Below, one piece after another: positions 40,578 through 50,681 of a DNA stretch of 64,000 nucleotides. Source of the DNA: Pseudomonadota bacterium (lineage in GTDB: Bacteria; Pseudomonadota; Gammaproteobacteria; Burkholderiales; Nitrosomonadaceae); the NCBI GenBank assembly GCA_018240285.1, contig JAFEGA010000006.1:230654-294653 (forward strand). Reading direction: 5' to 3'. The translations under genes were made by a program, and so were the position numbers. Each line of letters begins with the position of its first letter. Position 1 is the stretch's first letter. The notes beneath the pieces are model-generated. The model was given only the letters and a program-made list of their open reading frames with translations. It did not search any database and was not told where the DNA came from.

Positions 40578-41471
40578 ATGGCCATTAGTATGACATTGCA
40601 TGAGACAGCATCACGAATCAATCAGTTCTATCGGTTGACTAAGCCGCGTGTGGTATCACTTATTGTTTTTACTGCAGTCATAGGAATGTTTATGGCGATT
40701 CCTGGTGCTGTGCCTTTAGATATTTTGTTTTTGGGTACAACAGGTATTGCATTAGTGGCTGGGGCGGCGGCAGCATTAAATTGTTTGGTTGAGCAAAAAA
40801 TGGATGCGGTAATGGCACGAACAAAAGGCCGTCCATTGCCACAGGGAAAAGTGAGTGTTCCTGAAACCCTCTTTTTTCTATTAATCGTAGGCGGAGTCGG
40901 GCTCTTCATATTGTATGAATGGGTAAATGAATTAACCATGTGGTTAACGTTGGGCACTTTTGTGGGGTATGCCATTATTTACACGGTGATTTTGAAACCA
41001 TTGACGCCGCAAAATATTGTGATTGGTGGCGCTTCTGGTGCTATGCCGCCAGTGCTCGGATGGACAGCCGTGACGGGTGAAATTGCGAGTGATGCATTAT
41101 TGCTGTTCTTGATTATCTTTGCATGGACTCCACCGCATTTTTGGGCGTTAGCGTTATACAGAAAAAATGAATATGCTTCGATCGGCATGCCGATGCTGCC
41201 GGTGACGCATGGTGATCAGTACACAAAATTACAAGTATTGTTGTATACCGTTATTTTGTGTGTAATTACGATACTGCCCTATGTCACACAAATGAGTGGA
41301 TTGATTTATCTGGTAAGCTCAACGATACTAAATGGCATTTTTATGTACTATGCCATTGAAATATACCGCAATTACAGCGATCAATTGGCTCGGGAAGCAT
41401 TTCGTTATTCGATACTTTATTTAGCGCTGCTGTTTGTGGCATTGCTAGTCGATCACTATTTCTTTTTTTAG
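40578..41471 (+). CDS. ctaB: Protoheme IX farnesyltransferase (heme O synthase)
   Basis: 297 aa UbiA-type membrane prenyltransferase that makes heme O from heme B. Aspartate-rich site [20 protein letters not shown] and [20 protein letters not shown] are present. Synonym cyoE. Good AAGGAGG ribosome site. The heme A synthase gene (ctaA/cox15) that often precedes it is absent from this window. Confidence 0.95.
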   Translation: MAISMTLHETASRINQFYRLTKPRVVSLIVFTAVIGMFMAIPGAVPLDILFLGTTGIALVAGAAAALNCLVEQKMDAVMARTKGRPLPQGKVSVPETLFFLLIVGGVGLFILYEWVNELTMWLTLGTFVGYAIIYTVILKPLTPQNIVIGGASGAMPPVLGWTAVTGEIASDALLLFLIIFAWTPPHFWALALYRKNEYASIGMPMLPVTHGDQYTKLQVLLYTVILCVITILPYVTQMSGLIYLVSSTILNGIFMYYAIEIYRNYSDQLAREAFRYSILYLALLFVALLVDHYFFF

Positions 41472-41485
41472 AATTAAACAAGCTT

Positions 41486-41538
41486 GTGCTTGTGATATTT
41501 GATCATTGTCAGTGTCAATCAGAAAATATCACAAGCAC
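41486..41538. terminator. Long inverted repeat between convergent ctaB and glcD-like genes
   Basis: Perfect 15-bp arms GTGCTTGTGATATTT (41486-41500) and its complement (41524-41538) with a 23-nt loop. It lies 15 bp after ctaB and 23 bp from the end of the convergent oxidase gene. There is no T run, so it is not a classical terminator; it may protect or end both transcripts. Confidence 0.5.
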
Positions 41539-41560
41539 GGCATGCAATAGAATATCCAAG

Positions 41561-42937
41561 TTATTCGGGTTTTGGAAATAATTTACCCGGATTGAGAATA
41601 TTATTAGGGTCAAACAGCTGTTTGATATTTCGCATTAAATCCAGAGTCACTCGATCAATTTCCTTGGTCACAAAAGCCCGTTTCTCGCTGCCGATACCAT
41701 GCTCTCCTGAAAGTGTTCCGTGCAGTTTGATGACTAAATCGAATATTTCATCCAAACAGCGCTCCGCCCGAGCCACTTCGTCGGCATCATCAGGATTGAT
41801 CAATAGATTTACATGGATGTTGCCATTGCCGGCATGGCCGAAATTGACATTATGTAGTTGATAGTGCCTGCTGAGGTGCGTCAGTCCATCGAGAAATTGT
41901 GGTAATGTATCGACAGGCACGACAACATCTTCATTAATCTTCTTCGGTGCAATTTCACGCAATAACGGTGAAAGCGCTTTGCGAGCCTGCCATAATGAAG
42001 CGGTATTTTCGACTTGATCAGCATGAATTAAGCCATCTGATTGACATGCAGCTAAAATTGCTGAAACGGCATCAGCGATATCGTTGCGGGAGCCATCAAC
42101 TTCGATCATCAACATCGCCAATGTGGCTGCTGGAAGCATATTTGGGTAGTGGCTCCGTATCAGATTCAATGAACCTGCATCCAGAAATTCGAGTGCGCTG
42201 GGCAATTGCGGCAATGCCATTATTTTAACGATAGCTGCAGTGCAGCTCGCTAAATCACGAAAATGTGCCGTGATGCCGGCAATGGCACCGGGCAATGCAG
42301 TAAGCTTCAGCGTTGCTTCCGTAATGACGGCGAGTGTTCCTTCCGAACCAATCAGCAGCCGGGTAAGATCATAGCCGACGACTCCTTTGGTGGTATAGCA
42401 TCCGGTGGTAATGTAATCACCAGCACCGGTGATGGCTTTCAGGCCTAATACATGATCACGGGTTGTGCCGTATTTGACAGCGTGTGGACCTCCCGCGCCG
42501 GTTGCAATATTGCCGCCAATGCTGGAGAACATGGCACTGGAGGGATCCGGTGGCCAGAAAAAGCCATAGGGTTTTGCGGCATCTTGCACGACTTGATTCA
42601 ATACACCTGGTTCGGCCACGATTACACGATTGGCGGGATCAACTGAAATAATATTAGCCATGCGTTCCAACGACAAGGCTATGCCACCCAATTCCGGTAA
42701 GCTGCCGCCCGCCGTTCCGGTACCGCGCCCCCGGGGAATGAGCGGCACCCCGTAGCGGTTACATAGAACAACGGCGAGTTTTACCTCCTCTGCGGTGAGT
42801 GGAAACAACACGGCATCGGGCGGGAAAATTTTGCGACTATTGTCATAAGCGTATGCATAGCAATCCACCGGATCGGTATAAAAACGGTCCGGTGGAAACG
42901 CAGCCCGTAATTCTGTGTGCAGATTTCCCGGCAGCAT
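41561..42937 (-). CDS. FAD-linked oxidase, GlcD/lactate dehydrogenase-like
   Basis: 458 aa. FAD-binding type 4 domain with PRGRGTGTAGGSLPELGG and SIGGNIATGAGGPHAVKYGT, and the C-terminal cap with GHAGNGNIHVNLLINP and SGEHGIGSEKRAFV. Family members oxidize glycolate or D-lactate. GlcE and GlcF partners are not adjacent, so it may be a single-subunit D-lactate-type enzyme. The BON gene lies 18 bp upstream on the same strand. Confidence 0.9.
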   Translation of the reverse strand: MLPGNLHTELRAAFPPDRFYTDPVDCYAYAYDNSRKIFPPDAVLFPLTAEEVKLAVVLCNRYGVPLIPRGRGTGTAGGSLPELGGIALSLERMANIISVDPANRVIVAEPGVLNQVVQDAAKPYGFFWPPDPSSAMFSSIGGNIATGAGGPHAVKYGTTRDHVLGLKAITGAGDYITTGCYTTKGVVGYDLTRLLIGSEGTLAVITEATLKLTALPGAIAGITAHFRDLASCTAAIVKIMALPQLPSALEFLDAGSLNLIRSHYPNMLPAATLAMLMIEVDGSRNDIADAVSAILAACQSDGLIHADQVENTASLWQARKALSPLLREIAPKKINEDVVVPVDTLPQFLDGLTHLSRHYQLHNVNFGHAGNGNIHVNLLINPDDADEVARAERCLDEIFDLVIKLHGTLSGEHGIGSEKRAFVTKEIDRVTLDLMRNIKQLFDPNNILNPGKLFPKPE

Positions 42938-42955
42938 GTGCGTCAGTGGCAGGGT

Positions 42956-43534
42956 TTAATTCAAATATTCGAATACTTTCACTACTTTTTTTACACCAGA
43001 AGTAGAGCTGGCAATTTGCGCGGCGCTATCGCCTTCTTGCCGTGTCACTACGCCGAGTAAATACACCACTTCGTTTTCGGTCACGATTTTGATGTGGTTG
43101 ATTTGAAATTTCCGTTCAGCAAGAAAACGAGCTTTCACTTTGGAAGTCAGTAGTGTGTCATTGCTGCGCGAAGCCAGTGAAGTGTTTCCGGCGATCGCAA
43201 TTTCGTTGAAAATTCTGCGTACATTATCGACGCCCATCACGAGCTTGCCGATGTCTGTCTTGATCGTTTCTGAAGGAGCTTCACCGGTCAATAACACCAT
43301 GCGGTTATAACTGGTAATATTGATATGTACTTTGTCGCCAAATTGCTGGTTAATGCGCCGCGCACTTTTAAGTTCTATTCCCTCATCTTCAATGAACATG
43401 CCGCTGGTTCTGCGATCTTCGGAGATATACGCGCCTGTTCCAGCCGCGGTACCGATCGCAAACATGGGCACGCATCCCGCCAGAAATGGCAAAAACAAAA
43501 GAAGGGAAAGCCAGCAGCGCTTGTGATAGTTCAT
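42956..43534 (-). CDS. BON-domain lipoprotein (DolP-like)
   Basis: 192 aa from the ATG at 43534, which has a CGGAG ribosome site; a TTG seven codons upstream (43555) is less likely. Lipobox LAGC, then two BON domains (INQQFGDKVHINITSYNRMV; VKARFLAERKFQINHIKIVT). Resembles DolP/YraP, an outer-membrane lipoprotein that keeps envelope integrity. Probably cotranscribed with the downstream oxidase. Confidence 0.9.
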   Translation of the reverse strand: MNYHKRCWLSLLLFLPFLAGCVPMFAIGTAAGTGAYISEDRRTSGMFIEDEGIELKSARRINQQFGDKVHINITSYNRMVLLTGEAPSETIKTDIGKLVMGVDNVRRIFNEIAIAGNTSLASRSNDTLLTSKVKARFLAERKFQINHIKIVTENEVVYLLGVVTRQEGDSAAQIASSTSGVKKVVKVFEYLN

Positions 43535-43641
43535 TTTCGACTCCGTAGAATTCAAATTTTAATGACCGATAATACAGTAAAATAACAGGACAACGAATAA
43601 TCAATTGCCTTGTAGTGACGATAAAAGGTGTGTGTACGGAG

Positions 43642-44139
43642 ATGACAAACGCTGAAAAATCCCAACTAGTACCGGCAGAAAGAATGGCTGATGAAGCTTC
43701 GTCAGCTGTATTGGGAGTTGCGGTGGGTGGGGATCGTTATCTGATACCGATGGCGGAAGTCAGTGAAGTGATACCGATACCCAAATTAGCGCATGTTCCG
43801 TTGACGCAGCCGTGGTTTCTTGGCTTGGCCAATGTGCGCGGAAATCTTTACGGGATAACGGACCTTGGGGTTTACTTAGGCGGCAATCCGGTGTCATTCA
43901 ATCAGAAGTCACGCATTCTGATGGTTATAATGGAGAATAAGCTCTATGGCGGCTTTATTGTCAACAGTATGCTCGGAATTAGGGATTTATCCGAATTTGC
44001 CCCGGTAAAACCAGCTAAAAAGAAATTACCCAAATGCGTTACCGCACAGTATAAAGATGCGGAAGGACGGCAATGGTGGCAATTGAGTTTGTTCCGATTG
44101 ATTGGTGATGAAAAATTTTTACAAGTTGCCCGCGAATGA
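43642..44139 (+). CDS. CheW-like (PilI-type) protein
   Basis: 165 aa CheW domain: VAVGGDRYLIPMAEVSEVIP, LGLANVRGNLYGITDLGVYL, and FIVNSMLGIRDLSEF. CheW/PilI proteins couple chemoreceptors to a CheA kinase. It stands alone here, without pil or che genes. Start taken at the ATG 43642 with CGGAG before it. Confidence 0.88.
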   Translation: MTNAEKSQLVPAERMADEASSAVLGVAVGGDRYLIPMAEVSEVIPIPKLAHVPLTQPWFLGLANVRGNLYGITDLGVYLGGNPVSFNQKSRILMVIMENKLYGGFIVNSMLGIRDLSEFAPVKPAKKKLPKCVTAQYKDAEGRQWWQLSLFRLIGDEKFLQVARE

Positions 44140-44183
44140 AATACTTTTTTTGTCATTCGGGATTTATTCTGAGAATTGTTTAA

Positions 44184-45089
<906 letters not shown>

Positions 45090-45113
45090 CTGACGATGCG
45101 AAAGCACACATCA

Positions 45114-45842
45114 TTACCAGCGTTTGCCTAGCGCGGTCAAAATGCCGCGCAGAATCTGTGCTTCCTCCTTTTCCAGCCGTGCTCGGGCAAATAGGCGGCG
45201 AATGCGTTGCATCAGCAGCTTGGGTTTTTGCGGATCGAGAAAACCGCTGGTGACCATCAATTGTTCAAGATGTGCATACAATAATTCCAGCTCGTTGAAA
45301 TCTGCCAGCTCTCCTTTGGCAGGAGAGAGAGGAATATTCCCGGTGAGCGCCATGCGCAACTCATACGTCATGATCTGTACCGCACTCGCCAGATTGAGCG
45401 ATGAATAGTGCGGATTTGCGGGGATATGGATAATGATCTGGCATTTATTGATTTCCGCCGTTGTAAGACCGGAATTTTCCGGACCGAACAACAAGGCTAC
45501 CGGCTGTTGTTGCTGAGCTAACTGCACTAATTCCATCGCACCTTGCCGTGCATCGAAAGTATCGTGCGAAAGATCGCGCGGCCGTGCGGTAATTGCGGCG
45601 GTTAGGATAGTATTTTTCAGCGCTTCATTAAGCTCGCTGCAAACCTTAGCTTGCTGCAGGATATCGACAGCATTAGCGGCTCGCGCTTCTGCTTCCGGGG
45701 CTGGGAAAGATCGCGGATTGATTAGATACAATGCATGCAACCCCATCGTTTTCATGGCTCGTGCAGCTGCGCCAATATTGCCGGGGTGGCTCGTGTGGCT
45801 TAGCACAATACGGATGTTGTCGAGTGGACAAGGTGTATTCAT
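45114..45842 (-). CDS. trmJ: TrmJ, tRNA Cm32/Um32 methyltransferase
   Basis: 242 aa SPOUT methyltransferase of the TrmH family. IRIVLSHTSHPGNIGAAARA, LLFGPENSGLTTAEI and IHIPANPHYSSLNLASAVQI form the knot and SAM site. It methylates the 2'-O of nucleotide 32 in tRNA. Convergent with argB. 242 aa agrees with TrmJ. Confidence 0.92.
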   Translation of the reverse strand: MNTPCPLDNIRIVLSHTSHPGNIGAAARAMKTMGLHALYLINPRSFPAPEAEARAANAVDILQQAKVCSELNEALKNTILTAAITARPRDLSHDTFDARQGAMELVQLAQQQQPVALLFGPENSGLTTAEINKCQIIIHIPANPHYSSLNLASAVQIMTYELRMALTGNIPLSPAKGELADFNELELLYAHLEQLMVTSGFLDPQKPKLLMQRIRRLFARARLEKEEAQILRGILTALGKRW

Positions 45843-46015
45843 GTGAATGCGATTATTTCAAGCAGCATGAGCGATTAATGATTCGGCTTGGATGTCAACC
45901 AGCCGGATTTTAGCAAAACAATACGATCGGCACGCAAACCTTTGGCTGAACAAGGTTGCAAGAGCGATATCTAAAGTAATTAAAGTCTTTATTTGCAAAT
46001 AGATTTAGAAAAATA

Positions 46016-46045
46016 TTGACATAAAACCCCATAACAAGTTTTAAT
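46016..46045 (+). promoter_or_regulatory. Likely sigma-70 promoter of rpmH
   Basis: TTGACA (46016-46021), 18-bp spacer, TTTAAT (46040-46045), 36 bp before the rpmH start. A perfect -35 hexamer. The rest of the 240-bp gap between trmJ and rpmH holds no gene and no clear DnaA boxes. Confidence 0.65.
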
Positions 46046-46081
46046 ACGCGGTTCTATTGACCAAATAAGCTAGAGAGAGAA

Positions 46082-46216
46082 ATGAAACGTACTTATCAGC
46101 CTTCAGTAACAAGAAGAAAACGTACACATGGATTTTTAGTGCGCATGAGGACGCGCAGTGGGGCAGCTGTGATTCGTGCTCGACGTGCAAAAGGCCGTGC
46201 TCGATTAAGCGTCTAA
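46082..46216 (+). CDS. rpmH: Ribosomal protein L34
   Basis: 44 aa, very basic: [20 protein letters not shown] with the C-terminal [11 protein letters not shown]. Standard L34 size. GAGAGAGA-type purine tract precedes the start. First gene of the rpmH-rnpA-yidD-yidC-mnmE group. Confidence 0.97.
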   Translation: MKRTYQPSVTRRKRTHGFLVRMRTRSGAAVIRARRAKGRARLSV

Positions 46217-46261
46217 ATCTGACCGGGTATTTTTATTTTTAGATTTGTTGAAACTTATTCT

Positions 46262-46606
46262 TTGCCAAATAACTGCAGGTTACATAAGGCAACGGAGTTT
46301 TCTGCAGTAATCAATTTCAAATGTCAGACCAGCGGTGATTTAATTCAGATTTATATGAAACCGAATGAGTTTGAATATGCGCGGCTAGGATTGATTGTTT
46401 CAAAAAGAATTGAACGGTTTGCGGTGAAACGCAATAAAATTAAGCGTATTTTGCGGGAGATCTTCCGCAAAAACCGGTTTAACGATCAAACAATAAAAAT
46501 GGATTGGGTGATACGATTGCGGCGGCCTGTTCCGAAGAGTGATCTGAAGAAATTGGCTATTGAAACACAATTACTGATGCTTCAACTACAGCAATGTCAC
46601 GGCTAA
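46262..46606 (+). CDS. rnpA: RNase P protein component
   Basis: 114 aa. The RNR motif region is [20 protein letters not shown]. Binds RNase P RNA for tRNA 5' processing. The first usable start is TTG at 46262 ([13 protein letters not shown]); the frame is open to 46223 without an ATG. Ribosome site is weak. Overlaps yidD by 13 bases. Confidence 0.94.
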   Translation: MPNNCRLHKATEFSAVINFKCQTSGDLIQIYMKPNEFEYARLGLIVSKRIERFAVKRNKIKRILREIFRKNRFNDQTIKMDWVIRLRRPVPKSDLKKLAIETQLLMLQLQQCHG

Positions 46607-46803
46607 TTGTTGCATTAATAAAAATCTACCAATATTGTATCAGCCCTCTTTTTGCGCCATCGTGCCGTTTTAGTCCAACTTGCTCGCAATATGCTTGTGA
46701 AGCATATGCAAAATATGGTTTATTGCGTGGAACGTGGTTGAGTGTTTGGCGCATATTGCGCTGCAATCCCTGGAGTAAAGGCGGATATGAGCCTGTTCCT
46801 TGA
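46594..46803 (+). CDS. yidD: YidD, membrane protein insertion efficiency factor
   Basis: 69 aa: an amphipathic N-terminus ([18 protein letters not shown]) and the conserved [19 protein letters not shown] and [14 protein letters not shown]. Helps YidC-dependent insertion. Overlaps the end of rnpA. Confidence 0.96.
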   Translation: MSRLIVALIKIYQYCISPLFAPSCRFSPTCSQYACEAYAKYGLLRGTWLSVWRILRCNPWSKGGYEPVP

Positions 46804-46955
46804 TGCCAAATCAGTGCAATTGTAATTAGCCATGCTACTGTATACATAAAAAATTTCGACAAGCAGTGCTGCCTAAATGGAATAAGAGCCAATATACTGA
46901 TTGATACACAGCGACCAAACAGTTTTGCCGAAAAATTAACTTGATTAGATAAATA

Positions 46956-48875
46956 ATGGAAACAAGAAAACTCATACTGATCATCATCTTTTCCACGTCG
47001 CTATTATTTTTGTGGGATGCATGGCAAAAAGAATTATATCCACCCGCTTCGCAGGTAATGTCTGGAGCAGCTTCGAATTCCGCGAATCAAAGCCATGATC
47101 CATTGCCTGTGCCCGGTGATGAGTTGACTGCTTCTGCCAGCGGGACTGGAACCGCCTCAGAAATCGAAGGCGTCAATCCGTCTATAACGCCCAATCTGTT
47201 TACTATCGGCGAGAAAATTCATGTCAAAACGGATTTGGTTGTTGCGGAAATCGATACAGCAGGTGGCGATATCCGGCAGCTTGGTTTGCTGGCGCATCCG
47301 TCCCGGGAAGATGTGAATAAGCCCTATGAGCTATTATTGGATAAAACCGCGCGATTCCAGGTTGCGCAATCCGGATTGATCGGCGATGGTTTGCCGAATC
47401 ACAAAACAAAATATACCGTAGACTCGAAGAATTATAGCTATGAGCTGGAACCGGGTCAGAATAAGGTTGTGGTGCGTCTTCTCGCACCAGAAGTCAATGG
47501 TGTGCAAGCAGCCAAAATCTATACTTTCCATCGTGGCAGTTATGTCATCGATGTTGAATTTGAGATCGTAAATCACGGCGACGCTGCGATTAATCCATTC
47601 TCTTATTTTCAGATGTTGCGGGATGCAAACGATCCCACGGATGCCAATACCATGGTTCACTCCTATACTGGCCCGGCGATGTATACAGATGAAGAAAAGT
47701 TTCTAAAAATAAAATTTTCCGATCTGGATAAAAATAAAGCGGAATATCCGACTAATTCGAATAATGGCTGGATAGCCATGCTCGAGCATTATTTCCTGAC
47801 GGCTTGGTTGCCTCCACAAAATACCCCACGCGAATATTTTGCTAAGCGTTTGGCGCCCAACCAATATACTGCGGGTGTCATTGCACCGGTTGGTGCGATT
47901 GAACCGGGGCAAGAGAAAAATATTACGATGCCTTTCTATGCCGGCCCGCAAGAACAAAACAAACTCGCAGAACTGGCGCCCGGTCTCGATCTGACCGTTG
48001 ATTACGGGTGGTTGACGGTTCTAGCTAAACCGCTTTTCTGGTTGCTTTCTTTTTATCATTCATGGACCGATAATTGGGGAGCGGCCATTATTCTGCTGAC
48101 ATTGACGGTCAAGCTGCTGTTCTTCCCATTATCGGCTGCGGGCTATCGTTCCATGGCGAAAATGCGGGTGGTGACACCTAAATTGCAGCGTATTCGTGAG
48201 CAGTATGCAAGCGATCGCCAGCGTATGCACCAAGCAATGATGGAGTTTTACAAAGAAGAGAAAATCAATCCGATGGGAGGATGCTTACCGATCCTGGTGC
48301 AAATTCCGGTATTCATTGCGTTGTTTTGGACATTGCTGGCAGCGGTTGAACTGCGTTACGCACCGCTCGCTTTATGGATAACCGACATGTCGGTGCCCGA
48401 TCCGTATTATGTGCTGCCGGTAATTATGGGCATATCAATGTGGATTCAGTCGAAACTTAGTCCAACACCGACCGACCCGATTCAGGCGAAAGTCATGCAG
48501 ATCATGCCGGTTGCGTTCAGTGTGTTCTTTTTCTTCTTCCCGGCGGGGCTTGTGCTGTACTCTCTATGCAACAACATTCTCTCCATTGCGCAGCAATGGC
48601 AAATAACACGTATGTATGAGAGTAAAGCCGAAGGAGATGCTAATAAGAAAAAAAATAAAAGCAAACCCGAGCCAGAACCAGCTAGGGAAAGCGCTCAGTT
48701 AGCCGTGTTGCCTGATAAAGAAGAAACAGCAACCCAGGCGCAAGCTGCTTCCACTGCAGGCGGTAAGCAAGATGAGAAAAAACAACAAACTACTCAAGCA
48801 GCTGCTTCCGCTAAAGGCAAGGCGCCAGTAAAAGCAAAGAGTGCTCCCGCTGGTAAGAAAACAAGAAAAAAATAA
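46956..48875 (+). CDS. yidC: YidC, membrane protein insertase
   Basis: 639 aa, longer than the usual 540-560. N-terminal helix (KLILIIIFSTSLLFLWDAW), large periplasmic domain, then the five-helix core (SWTDNWGAAIILLTLTVKLL; GCLPILVQIPVFIALFWTLL). The extra length is a C-terminal cytoplasmic tail of about 85 residues rich in Lys, Ala and Gln (KKKNKSKPEPEPARESAQ onward), which could bind ribosomes. Inserts inner-membrane proteins, including ATP synthase c. Confidence 0.96.
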   Translation: METRKLILIIIFSTSLLFLWDAWQKELYPPASQVMSGAASNSANQSHDPLPVPGDELTASASGTGTASEIEGVNPSITPNLFTIGEKIHVKTDLVVAEIDTAGGDIRQLGLLAHPSREDVNKPYELLLDKTARFQVAQSGLIGDGLPNHKTKYTVDSKNYSYELEPGQNKVVVRLLAPEVNGVQAAKIYTFHRGSYVIDVEFEIVNHGDAAINPFSYFQMLRDANDPTDANTMVHSYTGPAMYTDEEKFLKIKFSDLDKNKAEYPTNSNNGWIAMLEHYFLTAWLPPQNTPREYFAKRLAPNQYTAGVIAPVGAIEPGQEKNITMPFYAGPQEQNKLAELAPGLDLTVDYGWLTVLAKPLFWLLSFYHSWTDNWGAAIILLTLTVKLLFFPLSAAGYRSMAKMRVVTPKLQRIREQYASDRQRMHQAMMEFYKEEKINPMGGCLPILVQIPVFIALFWTLLAAVELRYAPLALWITDMSVPDPYYVLPVIMGISMWIQSKLSPTPTDPIQAKVMQIMPVAFSVFFFFFPAGLVLYSLCNNILSIAQQWQITRMYESKAEGDANKKKNKSKPEPEPARESAQLAVLPDKEETATQAQAASTAGGKQDEKKQQTTQAAASAKGKAPVKAKSAPAGKKTRKK

Positions 48876-48884
48876 AAATCGTGA

Positions 48885-48914
48885 GCGGTTATTGCGCATC
48901 TGCGCAATAACCGC
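48885..48914. repeat. Perfect 14-bp palindrome between yidC and mnmE
   Basis: GCGGTTATTGCGCA, two bases (TC), then the exact complement. Starts 10 bp after the yidC stop and ends 43 bp before mnmE. No T run follows, so it is not an ordinary terminator. It may be an RNA hairpin that sets the yidC/mnmE ratio or a protein-binding site. Confidence 0.85.
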
Positions 48915-48957
48915 CAGCGTAACCGGCTGCAGCTCAAAGCAGTCATGGAGATGATCA

Positions 48958-50313
48958 ATAGCAAGTTCTGACATCATCGCAGCAATTGCGACGCCACCTG
49001 GTCGAGGTGGAATCGGCGTCGTGCGAATTTCCGGTAAGCATCTGACGAAACTGGCAGAAGTAATTCTTGGCGAGCTTCCGGTACCTCGTTATGCGCGCCT
49101 CAGTAAGTTTCTGGATGCTGACGGACAAATCATCGATCAAGGTATCGCGCTGTATTTTCCTGCGCCTCACTCATATACCGGAGAGGATGTTCTGGAGTTA
49201 CAAGGACATGGCGGGCCAGCGGTTATGGATTTGTTGCTCAACCGCTGCCTTGCGGCCGGTGCTCGTTTGGCACAGCCGGGAGAATTTACGTTACGCGCTT
49301 ACCTCAATGATAAAATTGATTTGATTCAAGCGGAAAGCGTTGCTGCGGTAATCGAAGCTAGTACCCATGAAGCCGCGCGTTGCGCCACCAATTCATTACA
49401 AGGCCATTTTTCATCCCGGATCGAAGAACTTGTAAACTTACTGATCAGGCTGCGCATGCTCATTGAGGCTACGCTTGATTTTCCAGAAGAAGAAACCGAT
49501 AACCTGCAAGCTTTGCAAATTGTTGAGAAACTAGAACATGCCCAAATTCAGCTTGAGCAAATATTTCTGGCTGCGCAGCAAGGTAATCTGCTGCAGGAGG
49601 GTATTCGCATTGTGTTGATGGGCGCGCCCAATGTGGGGAAATCCAGCTTACTGAATCAATTGGCGCAAGAAGAGGCTGCCATCGTCACGGAAATTCCCGG
49701 GACCACGCGAGACACGATTCAACGCACCATTGCCATTGCGGGCATGCCGGTTCATGTCATCGACACGGCGGGGCTGAGAGAGACCGACGATGTGGTGGAA
49801 CAAAAGGGCATTGAACGAACACTCGCAGCGATCAAAGATGCTACCATGGTGCTGCGGCTGATGGATCGCAGCCGGTGCCGATCCATTGCGGAAGATATGG
49901 TGCAAAATGCCATTCCTGCCGGCAAACCCCACATCACAGTATTCAACAAAATTGATCTGGTTAATGAAAATCCCCGAATCGAAGAGCAAGAAGGAAACAG
50001 TGCAATTTATCTTTCGGCCAAAACTGGTGAGGGTCTCGAACTGTTACGCAAAAAAATATTGGAGATAGCCGGTTGGCGTTTCAATCAAGCCGGTGAGGGT
50101 GTTTTTATGGCCAGACAACGTCATTTGGAGGCGTTGAAGCAAGCCAAGCGGTATCTGGAGAATGCGCAAAGATTCACGCAAGGTGAATATCAATTGGAAC
50201 TTCTCGCGGAAGAACTCAAGCTGGCACAAAACGTTTTGTCGTCAATTACTGGACAATTCACTGCCGATGACTTGCTGGGAGAAATTTTTTCGCATTTCTG
50301 CATCGGAAAATAG
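48958..50313 (+). CDS. mnmE: MnmE (TrmE), tRNA modification GTPase (no canonical start codon visible)
   Basis: Works with MnmG to modify U34 of tRNA. N-terminal folate-binding domain (IIAAIATPPGRGGIGVVRIS), G domain with GAPNVGKSSLLNQ, DTAGLRETD and FNKID, and the C-terminal FCIGK with the essential Cys. The conserved N-terminus lies upstream of the first usual start (GTG 49021), yet the frame, open from 48955, has no ATG, GTG or TTG there. ATA at 48958 lies 7 nt after GGAG (48947-48950) and gives 451 aa, the normal length. Alternatives are an indel or a +1 shift from ATG 48951. Confidence 0.88.
   Translation: MASSDIIAAIATPPGRGGIGVVRISGKHLTKLAEVILGELPVPRYARLSKFLDADGQIIDQGIALYFPAPHSYTGEDVLELQGHGGPAVMDLLLNRCLAAGARLAQPGEFTLRAYLNDKIDLIQAESVAAVIEASTHEAARCATNSLQGHFSSRIEELVNLLIRLRMLIEATLDFPEEETDNLQALQIVEKLEHAQIQLEQIFLAAQQGNLLQEGIRIVLMGAPNVGKSSLLNQLAQEEAAIVTEIPGTTRDTIQRTIAIAGMPVHVIDTAGLRETDDVVEQKGIERTLAAIKDATMVLRLMDRSRCRSIAEDMVQNAIPAGKPHITVFNKIDLVNENPRIEEQEGNSAIYLSAKTGEGLELLRKKILEIAGWRFNQAGEGVFMARQRHLEALKQAKRYLENAQRFTQGEYQLELLAEELKLAQNVLSSITGQFTADDLLGEIFSHFCIGK
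50296..50313 (+). other. Possible attachment site at the 3' end of mnmE
   Basis: TTCTGCATCGGAAAATAG, the last 18 bases of mnmE. The 3' end of this gene (trmE/thdF) is a known insertion site for SGI1-type genomic islands, and an integrase remnant follows within 200 bp. A clear second copy was not found; 50730-50746 (TTCTACTATTCGGAAAA) is a weak candidate. Confidence 0.4.
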
Positions 50314-50400
50314 CATTGCTCCCGTACACTTTCATAGAATTCCATTAAGCTATTATATTTACACGTATCTTCCTTGGTCTCCGTACAAATCCGCATATAA

Positions 50401-50466
50401 TTGTTCCCACTTTTGTTCCCATGGCTCTGTAGTGTTCCCACAATAATAATTTGATCGTGGGAACGA
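50401..50466. repeat. Cluster of TGTTCCCAC repeats ahead of integrase remnant
   Basis: TTGTTCCCAC (50401-50410), TTGTTCCCAT (50413-50422), GTGTTCCCAC (50432-50441) and an inverted copy GTGGGAACGA (50457-50466). Spacing and position directly before the integrase remnant suggest integrase arm-type or regulator binding sites. Confidence 0.6.
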
Positions 50467-50490
50467 ATTGTGAATGAAGGCAGTTAAATC

Positions 50491-50680
50491 ATGACACTAT
50501 CAGATGCAAGGCTGCGCACACCAAAATTGCTGGTAATTTTGTGAATCGGATGGGGGGCTTTATATTGGAGTTTTGCCGACAGGTAAAAAGAGATGGAATT
50601 GGCGCAGGCATTCATTCGCAATTGGTGCCTAAAGACTATTGAAAAAGCGAAGGGCAAAGAAGCTAAAACTAAAGTGTGAA
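50491..50680 (+). pseudogene. Remnant of a tyrosine recombinase (phage integrase) N-terminus
   Basis: Only the start of a DUF4102-type integrase is left. Frame 1 (50491-50544) reads MTLSDARLRTPKLL, then a stop; after a frameshift, 50546-50632 reads SDGGLYIGVLPTGKKRWNW and FAIGA before another stop. This matches the usual 'L-D-A-x-R ... DGGGLYL-x-V-x-PTGxKxW' pattern of these integrases. No catalytic domain follows. It marks an old island at the mnmE 3' end. Confidence 0.65.
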
Positions 50681-50681
50681 A

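Noticed and set aside
45843..46081. Possible replication origin upstream of rpmH
   Set aside because: rpmH clusters often lie near oriC, but dnaA is absent and I see no run of DnaA boxes here.
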